From SM23-32 sp964434535 (GTDB lineage Bacteria > Planctomycetota > Brocadiia > SM23-32), in assembly GCA_964434535.1 (NCBI GenBank), contig CAYSWA010000013.1, forward strand, positions 1-62,565: DNA of 62,565 bases. Direction: 5' to 3'. Below are positions 24,893-33,284 of this stretch, in pieces. The notes below the pieces were generated by a model. That model ran no database searches, was not told the DNA's origin, and worked only from the letters and a program-made list of their open reading frames with translations. Position 1 is the first letter of the stretch, and every line of letters starts with the position of its first letter. Both the position numbers and the translations under genes were made by a program.

Positions 24893-25407
24893 ATGCCCAA
24901 CGGACGATCGCGCTGGGCGGGCTGCTTCTGGCCGTCGCAGTGCACGCCGGGGCGGCCGCCGAGCGGCCGTGGGAGGACTACGGGGTGCTGATCGAGCGGA
25001 ACATCTTCTCCCGCTCCCGCGGCCCGGCGCGGCGCCAGGGCGAGCAGCCCGCCGAGCGAAGCGCGCCCCGCCCCGAGCAGTACCTCTACCTGCGGGGGAT
25101 CGTCCGCACGGACGGGGACTGCGTGGCCGTGGTCGAGGACATGCGCTCCGGCCGGCTGACGCGCGCGCGGGCGGGCGAGCGGCTGTTGGACGGCGAGGTG
25201 GGGGAAGTGACGCTGGACGGGATGAGCTACGTGCGCGAGGCGCAGACGGCGATGGTCGCCATCGGCGAGAACCTGGCCCGGAGCAAGGCGCCTCCGCCGG
25301 CCGAGACCACCGAGGGGGGCGCGCCCGCCGCCGAGCCGCCGGCCGGGCAGGGAGGCGACGTGCTGGAGATGCTGAGACAGAGACGATTGAGGGAGCTTGG
25401 ACAATGA
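24889..25407 (+). CDS. GspC-like periplasmic protein
   Basis: 172 residues. N-terminal hydrophobic segment (TIALGGLLLAVAVHAGAAA), then ERNIFSRSRG, the lead-in to the homology region of GspC, and the HR core (YLYLRGIVRTDGDCVAVVEDM, TRARAGERLLDGEVGEVTLDGM). The C-terminal ~45 residues are low-complexity Pro/Ala/Glu. GspC links the inner-membrane platform to the secretin. It sits directly before gspD, the usual place. Confidence 0.72.
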   Translation: MNAQRTIALGGLLLAVAVHAGAAAERPWEDYGVLIERNIFSRSRGPARRQGEQPAERSAPRPEQYLYLRGIVRTDGDCVAVVEDMRSGRLTRARAGERLLDGEVGEVTLDGMSYVREAQTAMVAIGENLARSKAPPPAETTEGGAPAAEPPAGQGGDVLEMLRQRRLRELGQ

Positions 25408-27506
25408 CCGAACGCACGAAGCAACGCCGCAGTCAGCGCCTGATTCGGCCGCCGGGCCCTGCCCGGGCGTTCGCCTGCATCGCGGCCCTGGCCGCGCTGG
25501 CGGCGGGCGTCTGCCGGGCCGGCGCCCCGGAGGCGCCGCCGGAGCCGCCGGCTGCGGCGGCCCCCGGCGGGATCGTGCTCGACTTCCGCGACGCGCCGCT
25601 GGTGGCCGTGCTGGAGCACCTGTCGGAGGCCGGCGGGCTGGTCATCGTCGAGGAGGCCGTGCTCGAGGGCCGGGTGACGGTGATCGGCCGCCAGCCGCTC
25701 AGCGTGCCGGAGGCCGTGGCGCTTCTGAACACCGTGCTCGCCGAGCGGGGCTACGCGGCGGTGCGCACGGGCCGCACGCTGAAGATCGTGACGCTCTCCG
25801 GGGCGAAGCAGATGAACGTGCCGGTGCGCGCCGGGAGCGACCCCGAGGCGATCGAGCCGACCGACGAGGTCATCACGCAGGTCATCCCGCTGAAGTTCGC
25901 CGACGCCGAGCAGGTGGCCAAGGACCTGGCGCCGCTGGTGCCGAGCTACGCGCAGATGACCGCGAACGCCAGCAGCAACGCGCTGATCCTGACCGACACG
26001 GGGGCGAACGTGCGGCGGATCGCCGAGATCGTGCGCGCCCTGGACACGCACATGGCCACGGTGGCCGAGGTGCGCGTCTTCGCGCTGCGCTACGCGGAGG
26101 CGGCCGACGCGGCCAGGCTGATCAACGAGGTCTTCGAGCAGCGGGCGGCCGAGCAAGGGCAGGAGGGACGGGCGCGGTTCTTCGGGCGGTTCTTCCGGGG
26201 CCGGGGCGACGAGGAGCAGGACCAGCAAGCGGTGAGCCGCGCGCCCAACGTCATCGCCGCCGCCGACGAGCGCACCAACACCATCGTCGTCAGCGGACCC
26301 ACCGACACGCTGGCGGTGGTGGCCGAAGTGGTGCGCGAGCTCGACGCGAATCCGGTCGAGGACGAGTCGGTGCTCGTCTACCGGCTCAAAAACGCCAGCG
26401 CGACCAACCTGACGGGGTTGCTCAACGACCTGTTCGGGAAGGCCGAGGAGGCAAGCGGCGCGCTGCGCACCGCTGAGGGCGATCAACCCCGCGGCCCCTT
26501 CGGCGCGCTGATGCCGCAGACGGCCCAGCAGGGGGCCGCCAGCGCCGGCGCCCTCAGCGGGCAGGTCTACTGCGTGGCCGACGAGGACACCAACACGCTG
26601 CTGGCGCTGACCGCGCCGAGCAACTTCGAGCGGCTGCGCGCCATCATCGACGACCTGGACCGCCCGATCCCGCAGGTCGTCATCAAGGTGCTGCTGGCCG
26701 AGGTGACGTGGAGCGACAAGCTGGACCTGGGGGTCGAGTTCTCCATCCTCGATACCGAGCTGGACGGCGACGAGTTCTCGCTCTCGACCGACTTCGGCCT
26801 CGCCGCCGAGACCGGGGGCCTGATCTACCGCCAGATCAGCGGCGACGTGACGGCCGTGCTGCGCGCGCTCAGGCAGGTGGGCAAGCTCGACATCCTCTCC
26901 CGCCCCCACATCCTGACCAGCGACAACCAGACCGCCACCATCACCGTCGGCCAGGAGGTGCCCTTCATCCGCAACACCCGCACCACCGAGACCGGCCAGA
27001 CGATCAACACCATCGAGTACGAGGACGTCGGCATCATCCTGGAGGTCACCCCGCACATCAACCCCGAGGGGCTGGTGATCATGGAGGTGGCCCCCGAGAT
27101 CTCGGCTACCACGGCCGAGACGGTGCCAATCTCCGAGACCGTCGACGCCCCGGTCTTCGCCAAGCGCTCGGCCTTCACGCGCATCGCCGTGCGCGACAAC
27201 CAGACCATCGTGATCGGCGGGCTCATCGAGGACCGCAAGACCGAGAGGGTCTCCAAGGTGCCGATCCTGGGCGACCTGCCGCTGCTCGGCGCGCTGTTCC
27301 GCCGCACCGAAGACGAGAAGCAGAAGACCGAACTGCTGATCTTCCTCACCCCCCACGTGGCGGCCGAGGCGGACCTGCTGGAGGCCATGTCGCAGGATGA
27401 GCTGAGCGGGGTGGACCAGATGAAGCGGGCCGTGGCGCCCGGCGTCTTCGACGAGCACCTGGAGGGCCTGCGCCGGGGCGCGGCCGCGCCCGGCGAGGGT
27501 GGATAG
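25404..27506 (+). CDS. gspD: type II secretion secretin GspD
   Basis: 700 residues. Signal segment near 22-45, N0 domain (IVLDFRDAPLVAVLEHLSEAGG), three N1-type repeats (QVIPLKFADAEQVAKDLAPLV; VRVFALRYAEAADAARLINEVF; VLVYRLKNASATNLTGLLNDLF), then the secretin barrel (about 440-660) with ILSRPHILTSDNQTATITVGQ and VPILGDLPLLGALFRRT. It forms the outer-membrane channel. A Gly/Arg/Gln-rich insert (about 250-275) sits in one loop. Start overlaps the upstream stop; the gene closes the operon. Confidence 0.95.
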   Translation: MTERTKQRRSQRLIRPPGPARAFACIAALAALAAGVCRAGAPEAPPEPPAAAAPGGIVLDFRDAPLVAVLEHLSEAGGLVIVEEAVLEGRVTVIGRQPLSVPEAVALLNTVLAERGYAAVRTGRTLKIVTLSGAKQMNVPVRAGSDPEAIEPTDEVITQVIPLKFADAEQVAKDLAPLVPSYAQMTANASSNALILTDTGANVRRIAEIVRALDTHMATVAEVRVFALRYAEAADAARLINEVFEQRAAEQGQEGRARFFGRFFRGRGDEEQDQQAVSRAPNVIAAADERTNTIVVSGPTDTLAVVAEVVRELDANPVEDESVLVYRLKNASATNLTGLLNDLFGKAEEASGALRTAEGDQPRGPFGALMPQTAQQGAASAGALSGQVYCVADEDTNTLLALTAPSNFERLRAIIDDLDRPIPQVVIKVLLAEVTWSDKLDLGVEFSILDTELDGDEFSLSTDFGLAAETGGLIYRQISGDVTAVLRALRQVGKLDILSRPHILTSDNQTATITVGQEVPFIRNTRTTETGQTINTIEYEDVGIILEVTPHINPEGLVIMEVAPEISATTAETVPISETVDAPVFAKRSAFTRIAVRDNQTIVIGGLIEDRKTERVSKVPILGDLPLLGALFRRTEDEKQKTELLIFLTPHVAAEADLLEAMSQDELSGVDQMKRAVAPGVFDEHLEGLRRGAAAPGEGG

Positions 27507-27518
27507 GGGCTGCCCGCT

Positions 27519-27535
27519 GCCGGCTGGAAGCCGGC
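27519..27535. repeat. short palindromic hairpin after gspD
   Basis: GCCGGCT-GGA-AGCCGGC, a perfect 7-bp stem followed by GCTACC. The wording GCTGGAAGCCGGCGCTAC recalls REP-like palindromes common in environmental genomes. With no T run it may protect the 3' end of the secretion mRNA rather than terminate it. Confidence 0.45.
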
Positions 27536-27632
27536 GCTACCGAGCGGCGCGGGCGCACGGGGCGCGTCGAGCGCCAGAGACCGCTGCCGCTTTTTACACC
27601 GAACTATTGACAGCATCGCCTCGCCGTCGGGG

Positions 27633-27661
27633 TTGACAGGTCGGCCCGCGCCGGGTAGTAT
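27633..27661 (+). promoter_or_regulatory. promoter of the arsR-ligase-kamA-pth operon
   Basis: TTGACA at 27633-27638, 17-bp spacer, TAGTAT at 27656-27661. A second TTGACA at 27607 has no matching -10. The leader to the first ATG is about 110 nt. Confidence 0.75.
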
Positions 27662-27669
27662 ATCGAAAT

Positions 27670-27685
27670 ATCCAAATGCTTGGAT
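27670..27685. promoter_or_regulatory. palindromic operator candidate for the ArsR-family repressor
   Basis: ATCCAA-ATGC-TTGGAT, a perfect 6-bp dyad covering the expected transcription start, preceded by AT-rich ATATCGAAATAT. Its position just after the -10 and directly upstream of the repressor gene fits autoregulation. Binding is inferred. Confidence 0.6.
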
Positions 27686-27779
27686 GAATGCCGCTGGGGG
27701 CCGCCGGCGCCGCACGGGGGGCAGTGACCACAGGGCCGCAGAGGCGGCCCGGCTGCATCTGGCGGGAAGAAGGGAACCG

Positions 27780-28073
27780 ATGCCCGAACTGGACGAGTAC
27801 GCCACCGTGTTCAAGGCACTCTCGGACCCGCTGCGGCTGCGGCTGCTGCGCATGCTGCCCAGCGGCGAGGAGAAGCGCACGTTCTGCGTCTGCGACCTGG
27901 CCGAGAAGCTCGGCATCTCCCAGCCGTGCCTCTCGCACCACCTGAACATCCTGAAGACGGCCGGCCTGGTCGACTTCGAGAAGGACGGGTGCACCGTCTT
28001 CTACCACGTGGACCAGGCGGAGGTGCTGGCGAGGCTGAGCGCCTTCCAGCGCCAGTTGACGGAGCGAACATGA
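27780..28073 (+). CDS. ArsR/SmtB-family transcriptional repressor
   Basis: 97 residues, one winged-helix domain: YATVFKALSDPLRLRLLRML, then the recognition helix region ISQPCLSHHLNILKTAGLV. A CVC pair lies at Cys36 and Cys38 (TFCVCDLAEKL), the same place as the ELCVCDL metalloid site of classical ArsR; a third Cys is at 50. It could sense As(III), Sb(III) or another thiol ligand. It is the first gene of an operon with no arsenic-resistance genes, so what it regulates is unusual. AGAAGGG precedes the ATG at 27780; its stop overlaps the next ATG by 4 bp. Confidence 0.9.
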   Translation: MPELDEYATVFKALSDPLRLRLLRMLPSGEEKRTFCVCDLAEKLGISQPCLSHHLNILKTAGLVDFEKDGCTVFYHVDQAEVLARLSAFQRQLTERT

Positions 28074-29062
28074 AGGCAGCGCTGATCTACGACGAGAAGA
28101 GCGCCGGGGGTGTGGGCCCCTGGGTCGAGGCCGAGTACGAGACGCCCGAGACGATCGAGGCGCTCCTTGCGGCCATGGAAGCCCACTGCGGGCGGGCCGT
28201 GCCCGTCCCGTTCGGCCCGTCGCTGGTGGCCGAGCTGGAGCGCGAGGGGCCGGACCTCGCCTTCAATATCGCCGAGGGGCTGGAGGGGCCCTGCCGGGAG
28301 TCGATCGTGCCGGCCGTCCTGGACCACATGGGGATCCCGTATACGGGTTCGGACGGCGTGACGCTCGGCATCTCGCTCAACAAGGCCCTCACCAAGCACC
28401 TGGCCGAGGGGGCGGGCATCCGCACGCCGGCGTTCCGGCTCGCCGGCTGCGCGGAGGACGCCGCGCGGGCGGCCGGGGAGATGGACTTCCCCGTGCTGGT
28501 CAAGCCCAACTACGGCGGATCGAGCGTGGGGATCAGCCCCGAGAGCATCATCGAGGACCCGGGCGAGCTGGCCGGCGTGGTCGCCGAGGAGCTGGCCCGC
28601 TACCGCCAGCCCTGCCTGATCGAGGGCTTCGTGCGGGGCGTGGACGTGACGGTCGGCCTGCTGGGCAACGGCGAGGTGGAGACCTTCCCGCCCGGCTACA
28701 TCATCGCCGCCGGCGGGCTCTACTCGGCCGCAGTGAAGCAGACCCACGAGCGCGAGATCGTCTGCCCCTGCCGGCTGCCGGCCGGGCTGAAGGAACAGCT
28801 CGCCGAGTGGTCGCGCACGATCTACGAGCTGATCGGCTGCCGCGACTTCGCCCGCGCCGACTACATGGTCGACGACGAGGGCCGCGCCCACTTCCTGGAG
28901 ATCAACCCCCTGCCGGGCCTCAGCCCCTACTACGGCATCTACCCGGTGCTGGCCGAGGCCGCCGGCTACGAGCACACCGCGCTGATAGGCCGCATCATGG
29001 AGCTGGCCCTGGCGCGACCGAGATACACGAGGAGCATGACGCATGAGCCCATGGCAAGATGA
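28070..29062 (+). CDS. D-alanine--D-alanine ligase-like ATP-grasp protein
   Basis: 330 residues. N-terminal Rossmann-like lobe with LAFNIAEGLEGPCRESIVPA and MGIPYTGSDGVTLGISLNKALTKHL, then the ATP-grasp core: FPVLVKPNYGGSSVGI (ATP-binding Lys and loop), CLIEGFVRGVDVTVGLLG, and the metal site HFLEINPLPGLSPYYGI. The EG..G..RE..VP segment replaces the usual GExG.xQG of housekeeping Ddl, marking a side branch whose true substrate may not be D-Ala. No cell-wall genes are adjacent. It overlaps the repressor gene by 4 bp and kamA by 20 bp. Activity as some amino-acid ligase is likely; the substrates are inference. Confidence 0.85.
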   Translation: MKAALIYDEKSAGGVGPWVEAEYETPETIEALLAAMEAHCGRAVPVPFGPSLVAELEREGPDLAFNIAEGLEGPCRESIVPAVLDHMGIPYTGSDGVTLGISLNKALTKHLAEGAGIRTPAFRLAGCAEDAARAAGEMDFPVLVKPNYGGSSVGISPESIIEDPGELAGVVAEELARYRQPCLIEGFVRGVDVTVGLLGNGEVETFPPGYIIAAGGLYSAAVKQTHEREIVCPCRLPAGLKEQLAEWSRTIYELIGCRDFARADYMVDDEGRAHFLEINPLPGLSPYYGIYPVLAEAAGYEHTALIGRIMELALARPRYTRSMTHEPMAR

Positions 29063-30134
29063 GCTGCGCCGGAGCATCACCACCGTCGAGCAGCTCGAAG
29101 AGCTGATCAACCTGACCCCCGCCGAGCGGCGGGGCCTGGAGGCGATCGAGGGCACCTTCAACTGGGGCATCAGCCCCTACTACGCCTCCCTGATGGACCC
29201 CGAGGAGCCCGACTGCCCCGTGCGTCGCCAGGTGGTGCCCCGCATCGAGGAGCTGCACGACCCCCTCGGCGTCCTCGATCCGCTGAAGGAGGAGGACCAC
29301 TCCCCGGTCGAGAACCTGATCCACGTCTACCCCGACCGCGTGGCTTTCTGCGTCAGCTCGGTCTGCGCCACGTTCTGCCGCTTCTGCCTGCGCAAGCGCA
29401 TGGTCGAGACCCGGGGCTGCGCCATCGGGCGCGAGAACCTGGATGAGGGGATCGACTACCTGCGCCGCACGCCGGCCATCCGCGACGTGCTGCTGACCGG
29501 CGGCGACCCGCTGCTGATGGAGGACGAGCAGGTCGAGGAGATCGTCGCCCGCATCCACGAGATCCCGCACGTCGAGCTGGTGCGCATCGGCAGCCGCACC
29601 CCGTGCACGCTGCCCTCGCGCATCACGCCGCAGCTCTGCCGCCGCCTGGCGAAGTACCAGCCCTTCTGGATCAACACGCACTTCAACCACCCGAAAGAGC
29701 TGACCCCCGAGGCCGTCGCCGCCTGCGGGCGCATCGTCGACGCCGGCATCCCGATGGGCAACCAGAGCGTGCTGCTGAGGGGCGTCAACGACGACACGTC
29801 GGTGCTGAAGGAGCTCGGCGAGCGGCTGGTGGCGGCGCGCGTGCGGCCCTACTACCTCTACCAGTGCCAGACGCTGATGGGCACGGCGCACTTCCGCGTG
29901 CCGCTGGAGCGGGGCATCCGGCTCGTGCGCGGGCTGCGCGGGCGCACCAGCGGCTTCGCCATCCCGCAGTACGTGCTCGACACCCCCTACGGCAAGGTGC
30001 CGCTGAGCCACCAGTACTTGCGCGGCCGCGAGGGCGACGAAGTCGTGCTCGAGACATACTCCGGCAAGATCTGGCGCGAACCGAACCCGGTGCCCAAATG
30101 CGCGAAGTGCCCGCCTCAGCCGAGCCGCGTCTGA
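29043..30134 (+). CDS. KamA-family radical SAM aminomutase
   Basis: 363 residues, somewhat shorter than lysine 2,3-aminomutase (about 416). The radical SAM cluster motif is CATFCRFC (Cys108, 112, 115), followed by GGDPL (153-157), SRTP, NTHFNHP and NQSVLLRGVND, all typical. The PLP lysine is probably Lys318 (LDTPYGKVPL). Of the two Asp residues that hold the substrate amino group in lysine aminomutase, the second aligns with Asp313, but the first aligns with Gln276 (YQCQTLMG). A C-terminal CAKC pair (353, 356) may be the zinc site. It probably shifts an amino group from alpha to beta on an amino acid other than, or besides, lysine. Confidence 0.88.
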   Translation: MSPWQDELRRSITTVEQLEELINLTPAERRGLEAIEGTFNWGISPYYASLMDPEEPDCPVRRQVVPRIEELHDPLGVLDPLKEEDHSPVENLIHVYPDRVAFCVSSVCATFCRFCLRKRMVETRGCAIGRENLDEGIDYLRRTPAIRDVLLTGGDPLLMEDEQVEEIVARIHEIPHVELVRIGSRTPCTLPSRITPQLCRRLAKYQPFWINTHFNHPKELTPEAVAACGRIVDAGIPMGNQSVLLRGVNDDTSVLKELGERLVAARVRPYYLYQCQTLMGTAHFRVPLERGIRLVRGLRGRTSGFAIPQYVLDTPYGKVPLSHQYLRGREGDEVVLETYSGKIWREPNPVPKCAKCPPQPSRV

Positions 30135-31948
30135 TCCTTATCTGCCTGGGCAACCCCGGCGCCGAATACGCCGCCACGCGCCACAACGCCGGCTGGCTCT
30201 TCGGCGATTGCCTGCGCCAGCGGCACGAGTTTGCCCCCTTCGAGCCGCTCGAAGGGGTCGAGGCGACGGCCGCCCGCGGCGAGCTGGCCGGCCTGCCGGC
30301 GCTCATCGCCAAGCCCGGCGTGGCCATGAACGACGCCGGCCGCGTCGCGGCGACCCTGGTCGAGCGCTTCGGCGCCGAGGGGCGGCTCTACGCGCTGGCC
30401 CACGACGACCTGGACGTGCCGCTCGGCTCCGCCAAGGGCCGGGCCAGGGGCGGCCACGGCGGGCACAACGGCGTGCGCTCCGTGCTGGGTGAGGCGCCCG
30501 ACGTGCCCTTCTTCCGCCTCAAGCTCGGGGTCGGCTCCGCGCGCAAGGGCGGCTGCGATTCGGTCGCCGAGTTCCTGCTCTCCCCCTTCGAGGAAGGCGA
30601 GCGGGCCGAGCTGGAGGAGTCCTTCCCCCAGGCCGAGCAGGTGCTCGTCGGGGAGGCCAGGTCCCTGGCGGCCCGCCTGGCGAAGCAGGACCGCCGCGAC
30701 GCGGCGCGGCGGCGCTACGCCGGCGAGCTGCTGGAGGAGGCGCGGGAGGCGCTGGAGGGCCTCGACGCCGCCTCGCCCTACCCGGTCTTCCTGAACCCCT
30801 CCGAGGCGTCACGGCTGCTCGACGTGGTGACGGCGCTGACGAAGCTGCTGCGCAAGGCGCGCGCCACGGCCGGGCGGGACGATGCGTTCTACGATCGGCT
30901 CGCCTCGTTCATCCCCGAGGGGCTCCGCCCGCTGCTGCCGGCGCGGACGGGTTCCCAGCGGCTCTTCTACGCGGCCGACCTGCACCTCTCACAGGCCGGG
31001 CTGAAGGTCATCGAGCTGAACTGCGCCGTCGGCTACGCCCACTACGCCCGGCTCGCCGACGAGGCGCTCCTGCCCCTGCTGAGCGAGCGGCTCGACGGCC
31101 TCGAGCGGCCGACCGACGCCGAGTTCGCCGCCTTCCTCTACCAGCACGGGCTTAAGCCGCTGCTCGAGCCGGACGCGGGGGCCCTCGCCTTCCTGCGCGG
31201 CTTCGGCGGGCGGGACATGTTCAACGTGGACGAGCTGGAGCGGCTCGCCGCGCGCGTGGGCCGGCTGGCCGGCGCCGAGGTGCCGCTCTGCCACGAGGGC
31301 GACCTGGAGCCCGCCGAGGGCGGTCTGCGCCTGCCGGACGGGCGCCGCGTCGACCTGCTCTACGTCGAGGAGAACCTCTCCACGTGGGCCGGCGTGGCCG
31401 AGGGTTCGCCGCTGCACGCGGCCGTGCGCGAGGGGCGGGTGAAGACGTTCCCACCGCTGGACATGTTCCTGCTGACCGGCAAGGGCTTCCTGGCCCTGCT
31501 CGCCGAGCCGGAGGTGCAGGAGCTGCTGGAGCCGGACGAGGCCGAGGCGCGGGTGCTGCGCGAGAACCTGCTCTGGTCGAGCCCGCTCGACGCGCGGATC
31601 GAGCCGGCGGCCTACTACATGCTGGAGCGGGGGCTCAGCGTGGTGGTCAAGGACGCCCTCGGCGGCGGCGGGCGGGGCGTGACGGTGCTGCGGCCGGACT
31701 CATCCTCCCAGCAGGCCGGCCACATGCTGCGGCGCCGCGCGCTGGCGGGCGGCAGCGTGGTGCAGGGCTACTTCCCGGCGGGGCGGTGGTCTCAGGAGGT
31801 CGACCTGCGTTTCGACCTGCGGGTGCTCGCCGCCGCGCACGCGGGCGACGTGAACCTGGGGCCGGTCTGCGCGCGGGTCTTCCGGGGGGAGAAGGTCAGC
31901 TTCGCCGAGCCCGACGCCGGCGTGGCGCCGGTCTACGTCCTGCGCTGA
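30098..31948 (+). CDS. fusion of peptidyl-tRNA hydrolase and a permuted ATP-grasp domain
   Basis: 616 residues, one continuous frame. Residues ~11-195 are a full Pth domain with all key residues: Asn19 and His29 (LGNPGAEYAATRHN), Asn78 (GVAMND), Asp103 (LAHDDLD) and Asn124 (GGHGGHNGV). After a charged helical linker (~195-225) comes a ~390-residue region resembling circularly permuted ATP-grasp / glutathionylspermidine-synthase-like proteins: LKVIELNCAVGYAHYA (metal ligands Glu306, Asn308), VDLLYVEENLSTW, VVVKDALGGGGRGV (Lys518 and glycine loop) and DLRFDLRVL. The ATG overlaps kamA by 37 bp. Pth recycles peptidyl-tRNA; joining it to an ATP-dependent ligase fold is unusual. A later non-ATG start is possible. 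Confidence 0.85.
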   Translation: MREVPASAEPRLILICLGNPGAEYAATRHNAGWLFGDCLRQRHEFAPFEPLEGVEATAARGELAGLPALIAKPGVAMNDAGRVAATLVERFGAEGRLYALAHDDLDVPLGSAKGRARGGHGGHNGVRSVLGEAPDVPFFRLKLGVGSARKGGCDSVAEFLLSPFEEGERAELEESFPQAEQVLVGEARSLAARLAKQDRRDAARRRYAGELLEEAREALEGLDAASPYPVFLNPSEASRLLDVVTALTKLLRKARATAGRDDAFYDRLASFIPEGLRPLLPARTGSQRLFYAADLHLSQAGLKVIELNCAVGYAHYARLADEALLPLLSERLDGLERPTDAEFAAFLYQHGLKPLLEPDAGALAFLRGFGGRDMFNVDELERLAARVGRLAGAEVPLCHEGDLEPAEGGLRLPDGRRVDLLYVEENLSTWAGVAEGSPLHAAVREGRVKTFPPLDMFLLTGKGFLALLAEPEVQELLEPDEAEARVLRENLLWSSPLDARIEPAAYYMLERGLSVVVKDALGGGGRGVTVLRPDSSSQQAGHMLRRRALAGGSVVQGYFPAGRWSQEVDLRFDLRVLAAAHAGDVNLGPVCARVFRGEKVSFAEPDAGVAPVYVLR

Positions 31949-32044
31949 CGGCACGGCCCCTACCACGACGACACGACGAACGGCAAGGTTGAGGCAGGAG
32001 CAGGCTCACTCGCCGTTCATTCTGCACCCTGCATTCGCCTCGTC

Positions 32045-33088
32045 TCAGGCGAGGCTGACCTCCCGGCCCGCCTCGGCGCTGGCGTAGAGGCCGTCCAGGA
32101 TCTCCTGCACCATCAGGCCCGCCTCGGCCGGGCACTGCGTCTCGCACTCGCCGCGCAGGAAGCCGATCCACTCCTCGATCTTCTTCTCCATCGTGTTCCA
32201 CTTGCCGACCACGACGGGCTCGACGTTGACCATGGTGCCGGCCTCGTCCTTGAAGAGCCTCGGCGGGCTCACCGTGCAGCCGCCCTTCTCGCCCATGATC
32301 TGGATGCCGTAGGTGTCCTCCTGGATGTGGGCGGCGAAGCTCGACTCGACGGACATGACGGCGCCGTTCTCGAAGCGGACCAGGCCGATGGCGAGGTCCT
32401 CGACGGTGTAGGTCTCCCAGTCCCAGGGGCCCCACTTGGAGTCGGTCTCGGGGGGCTTGTCGCCGAGGTAGGTGAACATCTGGGCGCTGGCGGCGACGGG
32501 CTTGGGCTCGCCCATCAGGAAGTGGGCGGCCTCGATCAGGTGCACGCCGATGTCGATCAGGGGGCCGCCGCCCTGGAGCTCCTTGCGGCCGAAGACGCCC
32601 CAGCTCGGGATGCCCCGGCGCCGCAGCGCCTGCACGCGCGCGAAGAGCGGCCGGCCGATCTGGCCGGCCTCGATGAACCGCTTCAGCGTCTGCGGGCCGG
32701 GCCCGAGCCGCCACTGGAAGCCCATGGTCAGCGTGCCCTCGCTCTGCCGGGCGGCCTGGACCATCTGGCGCGCCTCCTCGGCGTTCATGGCCATCGGCTT
32801 CTCGACCAGCACGTGCTTGCCGGCCTTCAGCGCCGCCACGGTCGGGTCCCTGTGCATGAAGTTCGGCGTGCAGACCGTTACCGCCTCCATGTGCGCCAGG
32901 TCCATCATCTCATTGAAGTCGGTGTAGGTGTGGGGCACCTCGAACTTCTCGGCGAAGTCCTTCAGCGCTTCCTCGCGCACGTCGCAGCCGGCGACGATCT
33001 CGACGCCCTCCAGCTTCAGCAGCGACTTCGCCTGGAACTGCGCGATGCCGCCGGTGCCCACGACGCCCACTCTGATCGGCTCTGCCAT
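32045..33088 (-). CDS. Gfo/Idh/MocA-family oxidoreductase
   Basis: 347 residues. N-terminal NAD(P)-binding Rossmann fold (VGVVGTGGIAQFQAKSL, then EIVAGCDVREEAL), EKPMAMNAEEA with the Lys of the family EKP motif, and a C-terminal alpha/beta domain with GPLIDIGVHLIEAAHFLMG, whose D..xH is the catalytic region. Typical substrates are sugars or inositols; none can be named. The ATG at 33088 is chosen over an upstream Met because GGGAGA lies seven bases before it. It is a single-gene unit with its own promoter, convergent with the Pth-ATP-grasp operon. Confidence 0.9.
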   Translation of the reverse strand: MAEPIRVGVVGTGGIAQFQAKSLLKLEGVEIVAGCDVREEALKDFAEKFEVPHTYTDFNEMMDLAHMEAVTVCTPNFMHRDPTVAALKAGKHVLVEKPMAMNAEEARQMVQAARQSEGTLTMGFQWRLGPGPQTLKRFIEAGQIGRPLFARVQALRRRGIPSWGVFGRKELQGGGPLIDIGVHLIEAAHFLMGEPKPVAASAQMFTYLGDKPPETDSKWGPWDWETYTVEDLAIGLVRFENGAVMSVESSFAAHIQEDTYGIQIMGEKGGCTVSPPRLFKDEAGTMVNVEPVVVGKWNTMEKKIEEWIGFLRGECETQCPAEAGLMVQEILDGLYASAEAGREVSLA

Positions 33089-33136
33089 CGGTCGGTCTCC
33101 CTGGTCCTTCGGCACGGTTGAACGGGCAAGCCCCAG

Positions 33137-33165
33137 ACACTACGCCACGGGGCGGCGCTTGTCAA
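33137..33165 (-). promoter_or_regulatory. promoter of the Gfo/Idh/MocA gene
   Basis: On the minus strand: TTGACA (33165-33160), 17-bp spacer, TAGTGT (33142-33137). The predicted start near 33130 gives a leader of about 42 nt. Confidence 0.7.
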
Positions 33166-33284
33166 AGAGACCGACAGCGGCGCCCTCATGCCGCGCGCAG
33201 GAAGGCCCACCCGCGCTCGGCGCTCCAGCGGACCGTGACCTACTGCGGCCGTTCTCCGTGCCTGCGTGGTGGCCGTTGCCTCAC

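Noticed and set aside
24603..25403. N-terminal extension of the secretin through gspM and gspC
   Set aside because: It runs out of frame over two identified genes and is Arg/Pro/Ala-rich; the secretin starts at 25404 with its signal segment.
27607..27612. Second TTGACA upstream of the arsR promoter
   Set aside because: No -10 hexamer 16-18 bp downstream; the TTGACA at 27633 pairs perfectly with TAGTAT.
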